64,000 nt of DNA from Bacteroides sp. 43_108 (GCA_001915545.1 MNQS01000136.1:1-64000), one strand, 5' to 3'. Counted from the stretch's first letter, positions 44,935-54,752 are shown. Numbers and translations: made by a program. The notes: generated by a model from the letters alone, not told the origin.

Positions 44935-45783
44935 TTATTTCTTATTGTTGAATTCGTCTTCTGTTTCGATGGTTTCTGCAATAGATGCTGCGTCCAGCTC
45001 TTCCAAATCTAGTTTTTCTGCCTGAAGCGGAATCTTGTTTCCTGTTTCTGATTCTGAAATATCTTCGAGTGCTGACAGTTCTGCATTTCTTTCATTGATT
45101 TCTGTTCTGACAGCCTCCTTGGCCGTAATTTCTGTCAATGTATGGTCTTTGCAGTGGAAAACCCTTCCAGGATATTCTTTCAACAGATTCAGATTGTGGG
45201 TGATTATTATTACCGTAGAGCCATTTCTGCATATTTCTCTCAGTAGCTCCGCTATTTTCTGTCCAGTTTCTGAGTCCAGGTTTCCTGTTGGTTCGTCAGC
45301 CAGTAGAAGCTTAGGTTTATTTAGTATAGCTCTGGCTATCGCAATACGTTGCTGTTCTCCACCAGACAATTCGCTTGGAAACTTATAACCTTTTGTACTC
45401 ATGCCCACAAGATCGAGGACTTCTTGTATGCGGTTGTCTATGTCTACTCGGTTTTTCCAACCTGTAGCCTTGAGTACGAATTTAAGATTTTCTTTAACTG
45501 AACGGTCTGTAAGAAGCTGGAAATCCTGAAAGATAACTCCTAGTTTACGTCTGATTTCAGGCAACTTTTTACGTTTGAGCCTACGCATGTCATAATCCAT
45601 GACGGTAGCTTGCCCCTCACTTATAGGCAACTCTCCGTACATGGTTTTCAGGAGAGTACTTTTTCCTGAACCCACTTTACCTGTTATGTAGACGAAGTCA
45701 CCTTCATTGATCTCCAGATTGACATTGTGCAGAACACGTTGGGTTTCCTGGTAGATATCTACATTCTTGTATTCTATCAACAC
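44935..45783 (-). CDS. ftsE: FtsE-like ABC transporter ATP-binding protein with a C-terminal extension
   Basis: 282 residues. Core ATPase with Walker A ITGKVGSGKSTLL (about residue 37), the signature ELSGGEQQRIAIARA (about residue 139) and Walker B LLLADEPTGNLD. FtsE of this type is about 220 residues; here ~60 extra, strongly acidic, hydrophilic residues follow (INERNAELSALEDIS…EDEFNNKK). FtsE works with FtsX in septal peptidoglycan hydrolysis; no ftsX is adjacent. A LolD-like or other two-component export ATPase cannot be excluded. Confidence 0.85.
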   Translation of the reverse strand: MLIEYKNVDIYQETQRVLHNVNLEINEGDFVYITGKVGSGKSTLLKTMYGELPISEGQATVMDYDMRRLKRKKLPEIRRKLGVIFQDFQLLTDRSVKENLKFVLKATGWKNRVDIDNRIQEVLDLVGMSTKGYKFPSELSGGEQQRIAIARAILNKPKLLLADEPTGNLDSETGQKIAELLREICRNGSTVIIITHNLNLLKEYPGRVFHCKDHTLTEITAKEAVRTEINERNAELSALEDISESETGNKIPLQAEKLDLEELDAASIAETIETEDEFNNKK

Positions 45784-45926
45784 TGCTCTCTGCTCTATTG
45801 GTTTAACATTGAATAGCAGACTTGCTGTCTGTTTCTCTATTTTGCAAGCGTTGTGTTGCCATTTTTAGGCTTTTGGGATGATTACATGGCAATGTTTCAC
45901 GCTTTATTTTGCAAAAATAGCATTTT

Positions 45927-46538
45927 TCAATGTTTGTGCCAATTTGGATCATGTCGTTTTTGCAGTTCTTGTGCCAAATCCTCAATTTTTAAGCCTTTTG
46001 ATGTAAGAAGTACAATCAGATGGTATATCATGTCCGATGCTTCGTATATCAGTCTTTCATTGTTGTTGGCCATAGCTTCAATCACGCTTTCAATGGCCTC
46101 TTCACCAACTTTCTGGGCCATTCTTCCGCATCCTGATTTAAAAAGACTTGTTGTATATGAACCTTCAGGCATTTCTTCATGTCTTTTTTCAATAAAGCGC
46201 TGAAGTTCAGAAAGGAACATTATAGGATTTTGATTCTTTTCGTCCCAACAAGTGTCGCTGCCTGTGTGGCATACGGGGCCTGCTGGTATAGCTTTTATCA
46301 GGAGAGTGTCATTGTCGCAGTCTGCCTTGATATCTACAACTGTCAGTGTGTTGCCGCTTGTTTCTCCCTTAGTCCACAGTCTTTGTTTTGTTCTGCTCCA
46401 AAATGTTACTTTGCCGGTTTCAACTGTTTTTTCGTAAGCTTCTTTATTCATGAAACCGAGCATAAGCACCTTTAATGTTCTCGAATCCTGTATGATGGCA
46501 GGTACAAGTCCGTCCATTTTGTCGAAATCTAATGTCAT
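45927..46538 (-). CDS. hisIE: Phosphoribosyl-AMP cyclohydrolase / phosphoribosyl-ATP pyrophosphatase (fused)
   Basis: 203 residues, two fused enzymes of histidine synthesis. HisI half with TFWSRTKQRLWTKGETSGN, then the metal region ADCDNDTLLI and CHTGSDTCW. HisE half from about residue 110 with EEAIESVIEAMANNN. Fourth gene of the operon hisH-hisA-hisF-hisIE. Confidence 0.97.
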   Translation of the reverse strand: MTLDFDKMDGLVPAIIQDSRTLKVLMLGFMNKEAYEKTVETGKVTFWSRTKQRLWTKGETSGNTLTVVDIKADCDNDTLLIKAIPAGPVCHTGSDTCWDEKNQNPIMFLSELQRFIEKRHEEMPEGSYTTSLFKSGCGRMAQKVGEEAIESVIEAMANNNERLIYEASDMIYHLIVLLTSKGLKIEDLAQELQKRHDPNWHKH

Positions 46539-46558
46539 ATGTCAGTATTTTTTTGATT

Positions 46559-47314
46559 TTATAATCTAATGTTTATTCCCTCGTCTTTGAGGTAAGCTTT
46601 AAGTTCCGGAATTTTTATTTCTCCGAAGTGAAAGACGCTTGCTGCAAGCGCTCCATCGCTTTTTCCGTTAATGAATGTATCTCTGAAATGTTCCTTTTTT
46701 CCCGCACCGCCTGAAGCAATAATAGGAATACTTACCATGTCAGACAATGTGCGCAGTGCATCGTCAGCGTAGCCGTTTTTTACTCCGTCGTGATTCATGC
46801 TTGTGAAAAGTATTTCTCCTGCGCCTCTGTCGCACACCTCCTTTGCCCAATCGAACAATGTGTAGTCTGTCTCAATCCTTCCGCCGTTTAGGTAGCATTT
46901 CCAACTTCCGTCAGTCTCTTTTGCATCTATGGCTACTACGCACACTTGAGAACCGAAATTTTCAGCAATTTCGTTGATTAGTGATGGATTCCTTAAAGCT
47001 GCAGAATTAATGCTGACCTTGTCAGCTCCGGCATTAAGCAGTCTGTCGACATCGCACATTTCGTTGATGCCTCCGCCTACGGTAAAAGGTATATTTATTT
47101 CAGCCGCAATACGTTTCACCAGTTCTGTGAATGTCTTGCGTCCTTCGTGGCTTGCAGTGATGTCAAGGTAAACCAGCTCGTCTGCACCTTCCTCACTGTA
47201 TCGGCGTCCGAGTTCCACAGGGTCGCCTGCTTGACGCAGGTTGACAAAATTGGTACCTTTCACTGTTTGTCCGTTTTTTATGTCCAGACAAGGTATTATA
47301 CGTTTTGCTAACAA
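46559..47314 (-). CDS. hisF: Imidazole glycerol phosphate synthase, cyclase subunit
   Basis: 251 residues, a (beta/alpha)8 barrel starting [20 protein letters not shown]. Catalytic Asp residues lie in CLDIKNG and in the [11 protein letters not shown]…[11 protein letters not shown] regions, with phosphate-binding [10 protein letters not shown] and [11 protein letters not shown]. It works with HisH to give IGP and AICAR. Confidence 0.98.
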   Translation of the reverse strand: MLAKRIIPCLDIKNGQTVKGTNFVNLRQAGDPVELGRRYSEEGADELVYLDITASHEGRKTFTELVKRIAAEINIPFTVGGGINEMCDVDRLLNAGADKVSINSAALRNPSLINEIAENFGSQVCVVAIDAKETDGSWKCYLNGGRIETDYTLFDWAKEVCDRGAGEILFTSMNHDGVKNGYADDALRTLSDMVSIPIIASGGAGKKEHFRDTFINGKSDGALAASVFHFGEIKIPELKAYLKDEGINIRL

Positions 47315-47369
47315 TGCTTTATTTTTTTTATACTGTTAATTTTAGGTTATATTTTCCCACCGGCAGAAA

Positions 47370-48107
47370 TCAGTTTTCAGTCAACCAATTTCTTATATCT
47401 GCCATGCTGATTCGCTCTTCATACATGGCTTTGCCGAACACAACAGAAGGTATTCCGTTGTCATCTAGGACTTCAATATCCTTCATGCAGCTGATACCTC
47501 CACTTGCAATAAGATTTATGTTTGGGTATCGTTGCATGATTTCTTTGTAGAGATCTGTAGCAGGCCCTTCAAGCATTCCGTCTCGACTTATCTCTGTGCA
47601 TAGAATGTTTATTATACCCGCTTCAATGTATTTGTCAAGGAAATCGAACAAGCTGTATTGACTGTCTTCTTTCCATCCGTTTATGCTTATCATCCCGTTT
47701 CTAACGTCAGCTCCAAGAATTATTTTGTCTGTTCCGTATTTGTCAATCCAAGACATGAACAGCTCTGGCGATGTTGAAGCAACACTTCCTATTGTAACAA
47801 GTGATGCTCCTGAGTCAAAAGCAGTATGTATATCTGCATCGCTTTTTATACCTCCTCCGAAATCAATTTTCAGCGATGTTGAATTGGCTATTGTTTCAAG
47901 AACCTTGTGATTGACGATATGTTTAGATTTGGCTCCGTCCAGATCAACCATGTGCAGACGTTTTACTCCGATGTCTTCAAGCTGTTTAGCTATCTCCAAC
48001 GGATTCTCGCTGTATGTTTTCTGGCTCGAGTATTCACCTTTTGTGAGTCTTACGCACTTGTCTTCTATTATATCTATTGCCGGTATAAGTTCTATTTTTT
48101 TCATCAT
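47370..48107 (-). CDS. hisA: ProFAR isomerase (HisA)
   Basis: 245 residues, the half-barrel-duplicated fold related to HisF: ELIPAIDIIEDKCVRLTKG at the start (catalytic Asp), DFGGGIKSDADIHTAFDSGA, and IILGADVRNGMISINGW with the second Asp. The start directly abuts the hisH stop. Confidence 0.97.
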   Translation of the reverse strand: MMKKIELIPAIDIIEDKCVRLTKGEYSSQKTYSENPLEIAKQLEDIGVKRLHMVDLDGAKSKHIVNHKVLETIANSTSLKIDFGGGIKSDADIHTAFDSGASLVTIGSVASTSPELFMSWIDKYGTDKIILGADVRNGMISINGWKEDSQYSLFDFLDKYIEAGIINILCTEISRDGMLEGPATDLYKEIMQRYPNINLIASGGISCMKDIEVLDDNGIPSVVFGKAMYEERISMADIRNWLTEN

Positions 48108-48698
48108 TTATAAGTCCAAGAAGTTTTTGAGAATTCTTTCACCGATTATTCCACTTTTTTCAGGATGAAACTGTGTGGCGTAGAAATTGTCTTTATGCAA
48201 CGCACTGCTGTAGGGATGTATATAATCGGTAGTAGCAGCTGTATATTCGTTAAGTGGAACATAGTAGCTATGTATGAAATATACGAATTCCGGTTTATCG
48301 AATCCCTTAAAGAGCTCGCTTTTCGTTTCAGATATTGTGTTCCAGCCCATTTGAGGAACTTTGTCCTCATGATGGAGTGGGGTGAATCTTTTTACTTCTG
48401 CATCGAATATGCCAAGACAGTCCGTGTCGTATTCCTCTGAATGTCTGCACATCAACTGCATGCCTATGCATATTCCTAATACTGGTTGCTTGAGGTCGCA
48501 GATCAGTCTATCGAGATTCTTTTCCTTGAGGTATGCCATTGTTGTTTTGGCTTCTCCTTGACCAGGGAATATGATTTTGTCGGCGTTCTTGATTATTTCG
48601 GCATTGTCTGTTATTATCGGATTTATTCCAAGGCGCTTCAGAGCATATTCTACTGAATAAATATTTCCCGCGTTGTATTTTATTATAGCTGTATTCAT
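48108..48698 (-). CDS. hisH: Imidazole glycerol phosphate synthase, glutaminase subunit
   Basis: 196 residues from the ATG at 48698, where conserved sequence (AIIKYNAGNIYSVEYAL) begins. The frame stays open another 38 codons upstream but that part is not conserved. Class I glutaminase: Cys nucleophile in GICIGMQLMC (about residue 80) and the His-Glu pair in YATQFHPEKSG near the end. First gene of the his operon; hisG, hisD, hisC and hisB are elsewhere. Confidence 0.96.
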   Translation of the reverse strand: MNTAIIKYNAGNIYSVEYALKRLGINPIITDNAEIIKNADKIIFPGQGEAKTTMAYLKEKNLDRLICDLKQPVLGICIGMQLMCRHSEEYDTDCLGIFDAEVKRFTPLHHEDKVPQMGWNTISETKSELFKGFDKPEFVYFIHSYYVPLNEYTAATTDYIHPYSSALHKDNFYATQFHPEKSGIIGERILKNFLDL

Positions 48699-48809
48699 GG
48701 ATTCTGCAATTGTTTCTTTGGGTTGATAATGATTAGAGAATATGCTTTGCTTTTCAAATCGTGTGCAACAGTGACATGAAGTCACATTATGCATCACTAG
48801 TCTATGATG

Positions 48810-48817
48810 CAAAGTTA
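48810..48817 (-). promoter_or_regulatory. Possible promoter of the histidine operon
   Basis: Minus-strand TAACTTTG matches the -7 consensus; no properly spaced TTTG is seen. The leader would be about 105 nt and contains a short stem GTGAC…GTCAC. Confidence 0.35.
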
Positions 48818-49025
48818 TAAATTTTTGTATGCAAACATAGCATAATATAAAGAAAATGCCAATTTAACTTACAAATAAATGCTTTTTTACTGCTTTTTGT
48901 ATATATGGTGTCATTCGCGAGTGAGTGCCAACAAGGATATATTGTATAGGGATTTGTCGAAAATGTGTATATAATTTCTTGTTTGGTGAGAGTCTTTTAT
49001 GGAGTTTATATATAATGTATTATAT
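48818..49025. other. AT-rich intergenic stretch without a recognisable gene
   Basis: No coding frame or RNA gene is supported between the his operon promoter region and the terminator at 49026. The sequence is AT-rich with short runs of TATA. Confidence 0.5.
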
Positions 49026-49062
49026 GCAAAAGAGCACACCAGATAATCTGATGTGCTCTTAA
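49026..49062 (-). terminator. Terminator after the 167-residue protein gene
   Basis: Stem AAGAGCACA with TGTGCTCTT around the loop, then T-rich on the minus strand. About 30 bp after the stop of the gene at 49089. Confidence 0.75.
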
Positions 49063-49088
49063 TCTATATCGGTGTTTTTATGTCTATA

Positions 49089-49580
49089 TCATTTGAATAT
49101 TTTCTTTACATTTTCTGATGCTTGCTTGTAGGCCTTTTCCCAATCTGTATCCAGACTGAACGGGGTATATGTCTGCTTGTCATTGACGTAGCACAGAACT
49201 CTTTCTTTGTCTGTATCATTGAACAAAGAGTATTTGAGCGTAGCGTCTCTATAGCAGTTTATGACCTCAAGTCTTTTGGCTGTTGAAATTGCACGTGCTT
49301 TCATAAGGTTTGTCTGGAAGTCTGTTATGAAAGATGCCATGTTTACAGCTTGAGAATCAAAGAAATATGTACTTTTTTCAAGTTTGTTCTTCTGCACCAT
49401 GCTGTTGATGTAGTTCAAAACTGTCACCTTGAACTGGTTTATCTGTATTTGTTCTTCGCTCGACTTCGGGTCGTTTACGATATTTGTTGCATTCTCATAA
49501 ACTTTCTTGTAGAGTTCTTGAGCATAAGTTTGCACTGAACATATAGCCAGCAGGCTGATTGCAATGATAAGTTTTTTCAT
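49089..49580 (-). CDS. Secreted protein of unknown function
   Basis: 163 residues from the ATG at 49580, which starts a signal peptide (KKLIIAISLLAICSVQTYA). The perfect promoter just upstream excludes the longer frame to 49634. The mature part is helical and charged (ELYKKVYENATNIVNDPKSSEEQIQ…) with no recognised domain. Possibly a periplasmic or surface protein. Single-gene unit with its own promoter and terminator. Confidence 0.8.
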   Translation of the reverse strand: MKKLIIAISLLAICSVQTYAQELYKKVYENATNIVNDPKSSEEQIQINQFKVTVLNYINSMVQKNKLEKSTYFFDSQAVNMASFITDFQTNLMKARAISTAKRLEVINCYRDATLKYSLFNDTDKERVLCYVNDKQTYTPFSLDTDWEKAYKQASENVKKIFK

Positions 49581-49603
49581 TTTTGTTAATTTTTTGTTTG
49601 AGG

Positions 49604-49636
49604 CAAAAATACTATCTTTATATGAGGGGGGCAAAA
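49604..49636 (-). promoter_or_regulatory. Promoter of the 163-residue secreted protein gene
   Basis: Minus strand: TTTTG at 49632-49636, 20 bp, then TATTTTTG at 49604-49611: both boxes perfect and ideally spaced. The predicted start point is about 17 nt before the ATG at 49580 and decides that start. Confidence 0.65.
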
Positions 49637-49713
49637 TATTTGAATGATTTTAACTCGTGTTTATACGAAAATATATATTCAGCAGCCCTTTATAACAATG
49701 TATGCGTTTAGGC

Positions 49714-50799
49714 TTAATCGTGAATCGTTTCAAATATGAGGACTTTTATGTAGTCTTTTAACTTGAATAGGCTGTTCCCATATCCGGCTTGTGAATCATT
49801 TATAAGCAAAAGAGTTTGTCTTCCGTCTTTCAGCTTAGGACCTAAGCACATTCCTTCATAATTGGCAATACTTCGTGCCGTTAAGTTCAGTTTCGTCTTG
49901 AATGAGGCTAATAGTGTTTTTTTTAGTATTTGTTTGTCACTCAGATTTCTTACGTCACTACTGTCATTGATACTTTCACATTCAGACGGGTTAACCAAAA
50001 ATAGCTTTATATTTACATGACTGCCTATTCTGGATTTTGTGACGTAGAACTCTCTTTCCATAACAATTATTTCTCCATTGTCCAGTGCAACCATTTCGGG
50101 TACGCCAAAAGCATATAAATCCGAAGTCTTATTTTTCTCTGGCCGTTCTGTTCTATATGCATATTGTTTTTGTGCTTGCAGAGTTTCGTCGAAACTCTGC
50201 ATTCTTATTATCATGCCTTGTACATTGTCTTCTGCGCTAATGTCTTTTTTTAAAGCCGATTCTGTACAAGTCCAGAGCAATTTACGCTTTTTGTCATACG
50301 TAAGTGCCTCAAAACCGTAGTTAGGCTGAATATTTTTTATGTTGAATATTTCAGGTACTTTCAGTTCTCTCCCTGTAGGCACGCCTGTATATGAATATTC
50401 TTTTATACGCTGATCCCCTTCACCTGCAATGAAAAAAGTATTGCTGGACTTTATGTATGCAATCCCTTCGCAATCCCTTGTACTTATCCCATTGACTGCT
50501 GTTGTTTGTGGATTGATGCTTCCGAAAATGGAGTCGTTGCGAACAACGGATTCAATGCTTCCATTGTTTCTGTCTATGTTTATTTCAAATATATAGAAAC
50601 CGTCGGTTTTTTCTTTGTCGCTTACAATTGCATAGAGATTGTCATTGATGTGTGTTATACCGCTGTAATTGCCGGTTTTTACACCCATTTTGTTTATGTT
50701 TTTTTGTTTCAGGATTTCAGTCTTGACATTCTGTGAAAACATGTTTGATGCCGTGAATGTATACATGCACAGTAGGATGATTGATATAGTGCGGTTCAT
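49714..50799 (-). CDS. Esterase-like activity of phytase family protein, secreted
   Basis: 361 residues, signal peptide (ISIILLCMYTFTASNMFS). The phytase-like esterase family (beta-propeller-like) is suggested by SGITHINDNLYAIVSDKE, the RDCEGIAYIKSSNTFFIAGEGDQ motif and EGMCLGPKLKDGRQTLLLINDSQAG near the end. The substrate in this family is poorly defined. It follows the SNF2 gene by 9 bp, so the two are probably co-transcribed, though the biological link is unclear. Confidence 0.8.
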   Translation of the reverse strand: MNRTISIILLCMYTFTASNMFSQNVKTEILKQKNINKMGVKTGNYSGITHINDNLYAIVSDKEKTDGFYIFEINIDRNNGSIESVVRNDSIFGSINPQTTAVNGISTRDCEGIAYIKSSNTFFIAGEGDQRIKEYSYTGVPTGRELKVPEIFNIKNIQPNYGFEALTYDKKRKLLWTCTESALKKDISAEDNVQGMIIRMQSFDETLQAQKQYAYRTERPEKNKTSDLYAFGVPEMVALDNGEIIVMEREFYVTKSRIGSHVNIKLFLVNPSECESINDSSDVRNLSDKQILKKTLLASFKTKLNLTARSIANYEGMCLGPKLKDGRQTLLLINDSQAGYGNSLFKLKDYIKVLIFETIHD

Positions 50800-50808
50800 A
50801 ATGTAATT

Positions 50809-53763
50809 TTATATGGACGTCTGTTTTTTTGTATCTGCTATAAACGGCATAACGCTTTCAATTAGCGTCTGTTTCCTTTCTTGAAGGTTCATTATCTGTT
50901 CTTCAAGGGTGTTTTTTGATATGAATTTGTACACGAATACCGAGTTGTGCTGTCCGATTCTGTGTGAACGGCTGATTGCTTGTTCTTCTGCTGATCTGTT
51001 CCACCATGGGTCCAGCAGGAACACATAATCCGCTGTCGTAAGATTCAGGCCCACACCTCCAGCTTTCAGCGATATCAGAAAGTATTGGCATGAAGGTGAA
51101 TCGTTGAATCTTTTGATTGCAAGTTCTCTATTGCTTGTTTCTCCTGTAAGCATTTCAAAATTCCACAGTCTAGACTTCATTTCTTCTGCAATAATTTTCA
51201 GAAATGATACTGATTCGGAGAAAAGGAGGACTTTATGGCATGTACCATTGATATTTTCAAGTCTAGAAAATATTTCCGACATTTTTCCAGATCCTTCGCA
51301 TAGAGTCTGTCTTGCCGATTTTTGTATGTTGTGTTCTACGTCGTCCTTTTCTTTTACCAGCATGGGGTGGTTTGCAATCTGCCTGAGTCGTGTTATTGCT
51401 GTAAGAACATGTATAGACGTACATTCATTCTCTGAAGAAATGAAATTTTTTTCTAGTATGGCGCTTTTATACGACATAATCATATTTCTTGCTTTTGACA
51501 GCTCTTCCTCATATAAACGTTTCTGTTCTTCCTGCATTTCGCATACAATGGTTTCATCTTGTCTGCTAGGAAGGTCAGGCAGTACTTCTTCCTTTGTTCT
51601 TTTCAGAAAATATGGTTCTATTAGTTTTTTTAGAATTGCAGTCTTTTCGCTTTGCAGGTTGGATGTAATTGGCGCTATGTAGTTTCTGTTGAAAGCGTTG
51701 AAATCACCCAAAAGCATAGGATTAAGAACATTCATCAGGCTCCACAGGTCGTTCAGGGAATTTTCCATAGGAGTACCGCTGAGGGCTTCCTTTTGGATAC
51801 CGTTCAACATAAGAACCGATTTGTATATCTGCGAGTTTCGATTTTTAAAGCATTGAGCCTCGTCGAAAACTATTATTCCATATTTGTATTTTGAGAGTTT
51901 TTCGATGTCGTTTCTCATTGTCTGGTAGGTAGTCAGAACAACGTCCCATGTCATAATAGCTTCTCTCTTCTTTTTTCTTTCCTCTTGTGAACCTATGTAT
52001 TCCATCACATTAAGTGAAGGGGCAAATCTCTTGAGCTCGTTTTTCCAGTTGTGGACAACTGATGCCGGTGATATTACTACACATGTCCTGTATGGTATAT
52101 GTCCGTTTTGTGATTCATTATCGCATGTTTTGTCTTGACCTTGCATCTCGTCGTTTGAGAATAAAAGGTTTGGAGAACAGTCTGCATGCACGACACTTTC
52201 CTTTATTCCTATTTCTTTATATTTCAGTATAAATGCGATTGTCTGTATCGTTTTTCCGAGTCCCATGTCGTCTGACAGACAGCATCCTGTATGCATCTGG
52301 AAATTGCGGAACAGCCATTCGTATCCTTCTTTCTGATAGTTTCGCAGTTGGGCCTTGAGTTTTATAGGAAGCGTAATGTTGTCTGTGCAGACTTCATTTG
52401 TTTTGCTTCTACAAATAGTATTGTCGTTTATTATGTTTTGCTGTGAGCGGTGGATGTATATTCTGTCACCTTTTTGCCTTCCGAATATTGCTGTTCCTGT
52501 ATATTTTGCGAACCATTCTTCGGGTATGATGAAATAGCGTCCGTCATTAAGACGTACTTCTCGTTCTCCCTTTTGCAGATTTTCCTTTATTTCTGAGAAT
52601 TTTATTATGGTTCCGTCTTCCAATACGATTTCTATGAAAAGCTGAAACCAATCATTTTCTCTGTTTATTGTTTGTCTTATTTCTGTCTTTCCTATGACAT
52701 AAACATGATTGTTTTCCTGAGCAAAATCTATTTTGTTTTTCTGGAGGGCATCTGTATGTTCGTTAAGCCATTCTATCAGATTATACTTTGAACAGTATTC
52801 GGTAGGCATTCCGAGTTCACGGACCAGTTTGTCCATAACATGCCTTTCGAAATCTGTATCCCTGATGATTTTTACAAATCTGAATCCTTCATTTCCGTCT
52901 TCTTCAAGGCTTACGTATTTATCCCTTGGATTGTCGCTGCTGAAATTGATATTCTCTCCGTAACTGAAAGAAACATTAATTTTGCTTTTATTGAATATGT
53001 CTGTATGCAGTTGCAGTTTGCATGATATCTCCGGATGTTCTTCAACAACATCGAATCCTTCTGCAGAAATCTCGGACTTGTATACATTTTTCAAAATGAA
53101 TTTTCTGAAATATTCATTCTGCATGTGTTTAGGTATGAAAATGCTTTCCTTTTCAATAAACGGTGATATTATTTTACCGCTGAAGTTGTCTGGAAGCATG
53201 AATATGGTAGTGTCTATAATCAGGGCTCCAGGGTTTTCTGATATAAGTTTGGTGTAGTGTCTGCATGGAATGATTGTCGAATTGCCGTCTGTTAGTTTCA
53301 GAGTATAATCTATGCCGTTGTCAGTTTTTCTGAAACTCATTTTAGGAACAATCTCAGATTCTGAAAGTTTGAGTATGTTCTTTTTCAGCAGTTCTTCTTT
53401 ATTCTTTTGTCTGTAGAATATTTTTATGTCCAATTCGTCGGCAAGTTTTATAGCTTCGCAAACGTTCTTGTCCGACAATTGCTTTATGTATCCTTTTATT
53501 TTCTGTTCTCCTTTAATGTAGAAATCCTCAATCTTTCTGAATTTGTCCTTCCCGTATTTTTTATAAATGTTTTGAGGATCACATTTTGAACACAATTCAA
53601 TAAGAATGCTCAGCTTTGACTTCGTATCATTGATTTCATCAGATTCTGTTTTGCATATTATGTCATAATAATAGTCTTTTTCGACTGCATTGTGGAGTGA
53701 CAATGTGTTGAGTCCCCACATGTCGAAAGGCGATATAATAAGAATTGTGTCGTTTGCTGTCAT
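50809..53763 (-). CDS. SNF2-family DNA-dependent ATPase/helicase
   Basis: 984 residues. The C-terminal half is a complete SNF2 engine: GCCLSDDMGLGKTIQTIAF (Walker A, about residue 515), FDEAQCFKN (DEAx, motif II), LSGTPMENSL (motif III), the second RecA lobe with SLKAGGVGLNLTTADYVFLLDPWWN and SRSHRIGQ (motif VI). The N-terminal ~480 residues are a large domain of no recognised family. It may remodel DNA-protein complexes. No nuclease, methylase or toxin gene is adjacent, so defence is not indicated. Preceded by an EamA transporter 18 bp away. Confidence 0.9.
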   Translation of the reverse strand: MTANDTILIISPFDMWGLNTLSLHNAVEKDYYYDIICKTESDEINDTKSKLSILIELCSKCDPQNIYKKYGKDKFRKIEDFYIKGEQKIKGYIKQLSDKNVCEAIKLADELDIKIFYRQKNKEELLKKNILKLSESEIVPKMSFRKTDNGIDYTLKLTDGNSTIIPCRHYTKLISENPGALIIDTTIFMLPDNFSGKIISPFIEKESIFIPKHMQNEYFRKFILKNVYKSEISAEGFDVVEEHPEISCKLQLHTDIFNKSKINVSFSYGENINFSSDNPRDKYVSLEEDGNEGFRFVKIIRDTDFERHVMDKLVRELGMPTEYCSKYNLIEWLNEHTDALQKNKIDFAQENNHVYVIGKTEIRQTINRENDWFQLFIEIVLEDGTIIKFSEIKENLQKGEREVRLNDGRYFIIPEEWFAKYTGTAIFGRQKGDRIYIHRSQQNIINDNTICRSKTNEVCTDNITLPIKLKAQLRNYQKEGYEWLFRNFQMHTGCCLSDDMGLGKTIQTIAFILKYKEIGIKESVVHADCSPNLLFSNDEMQGQDKTCDNESQNGHIPYRTCVVISPASVVHNWKNELKRFAPSLNVMEYIGSQEERKKKREAIMTWDVVLTTYQTMRNDIEKLSKYKYGIIVFDEAQCFKNRNSQIYKSVLMLNGIQKEALSGTPMENSLNDLWSLMNVLNPMLLGDFNAFNRNYIAPITSNLQSEKTAILKKLIEPYFLKRTKEEVLPDLPSRQDETIVCEMQEEQKRLYEEELSKARNMIMSYKSAILEKNFISSENECTSIHVLTAITRLRQIANHPMLVKEKDDVEHNIQKSARQTLCEGSGKMSEIFSRLENINGTCHKVLLFSESVSFLKIIAEEMKSRLWNFEMLTGETSNRELAIKRFNDSPSCQYFLISLKAGGVGLNLTTADYVFLLDPWWNRSAEEQAISRSHRIGQHNSVFVYKFISKNTLEEQIMNLQERKQTLIESVMPFIADTKKQTSI

Positions 53764-53781
53764 ACAGTTTCTCGTGATGCT

Positions 53782-54687
53782 TTATCTTATGCGTCTGTGC
53801 CACTTGAATATTCTGCCTGTGCCTCTTGATGCTGTAAAAACACCGCAGATTGTTATGATGAATCCCGCTATTGATATGGCACTTATCGGTTCGTTAAGTA
53901 CAAAATGAGCTGTTATCAATGTTACAAGCGGATTGAAGTATATTAGATTGTTGGCTGGGACTGTCCCGATTTGTTTAACAGAAACGTTCCACAAGAAAAA
54001 GCACAGAAAAGATGCAATTATGCCCAAAAAGGCAAAATTGAATATTACTGTCGGTTGCTGTAGTTTTTCAATTGTTCCCGTGTGGTCTTCGAGTAACAGA
54101 ACAGGCAAAATGGTCAATATTCCGTAGAAGAACAGTTTGCGAGTCATAAACAGCGAAGAATAGCGCTTTCCAAGATTCTGGCATATAATTGAATAGAACG
54201 ACCAGCATAGTCCTGCCATCAGTGCCAGAAAGTCTCCTTTAGGACTTAGCTTAAGCATGAAATGTCCGTTGAACACAACGCATACAACTCCTGCAACAGC
54301 TATCAGTGAACCAATTAAAAGATTGGGCGTTAGTTTTGCATTCTTGTAGAACAGTGGCATCAGCAATGCTGTGTAGAGTGGGGTGATACAGGTTACAAGT
54401 GAGACGTTTGTTGTCAAAGTATACATCACTGCCGTGTTTTCTGCAAGAAAATAAACCGAGCCTCCGGTTATTCCAGTAAGGATAAACAGAAGCTCGTCTT
54501 TTTTTGAGTTTGCAAATAATTTTTTAGGTGCAAACGGTATTATGAGTATGTACGCTATAACATAGCGCAGTGCCATTATTTCTGACGGAAGCATGCCGTG
54601 TTGTGTGAGTATCTTTGAAGATATGAATGTCATACCCCACATTGATACGCAGAACAGTGCACATATATAGTATAGGAGCCGTTTCAT
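53782..54687 (-). CDS. EamA/DMT-superfamily transporter
   Basis: 301 residues from the Met at 54687 (an alternative Met is three codons earlier). Ten predicted membrane helices in two repeats of five, with the EamA pattern CVSMWGMTFISSKIL at the start and LIYFNPLVTLITAHFVLNEPIS near the end. Such proteins export or import small metabolites; substrate unknown. Probably co-transcribed with the SNF2 gene downstream. Confidence 0.88.
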   Translation of the reverse strand: MKRLLYYICALFCVSMWGMTFISSKILTQHGMLPSEIMALRYVIAYILIIPFAPKKLFANSKKDELLFILTGITGGSVYFLAENTAVMYTLTTNVSLVTCITPLYTALLMPLFYKNAKLTPNLLIGSLIAVAGVVCVVFNGHFMLKLSPKGDFLALMAGLCWSFYSIICQNLGKRYSSLFMTRKLFFYGILTILPVLLLEDHTGTIEKLQQPTVIFNFAFLGIIASFLCFFLWNVSVKQIGTVPANNLIYFNPLVTLITAHFVLNEPISAISIAGFIITICGVFTASRGTGRIFKWHRRIR

Positions 54688-54752
54688 GTTTGTCATGTTT
54701 TTTGTATTTGTATTGCGGCACCCGTTTACGTGCAGCCAGACTTTCAGTCTTG

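Noticed and set aside
48698..48812. A His-rich peptide (MHHRLVMHNVTSCHCC…) in frame upstream of hisH that could look like a histidine attenuation leader
   Set aside because: It has no stop before hisH, runs directly into the gene, and the predicted transcript start lies inside it, so it is not a separate leader peptide. The His content is too low to be telling.
50809..53763. The SNF2 gene as part of an anti-phage defence system
   Set aside because: No nuclease, methylase, or other defence partner is adjacent; its neighbours are a transporter and a secreted phytase-like protein.
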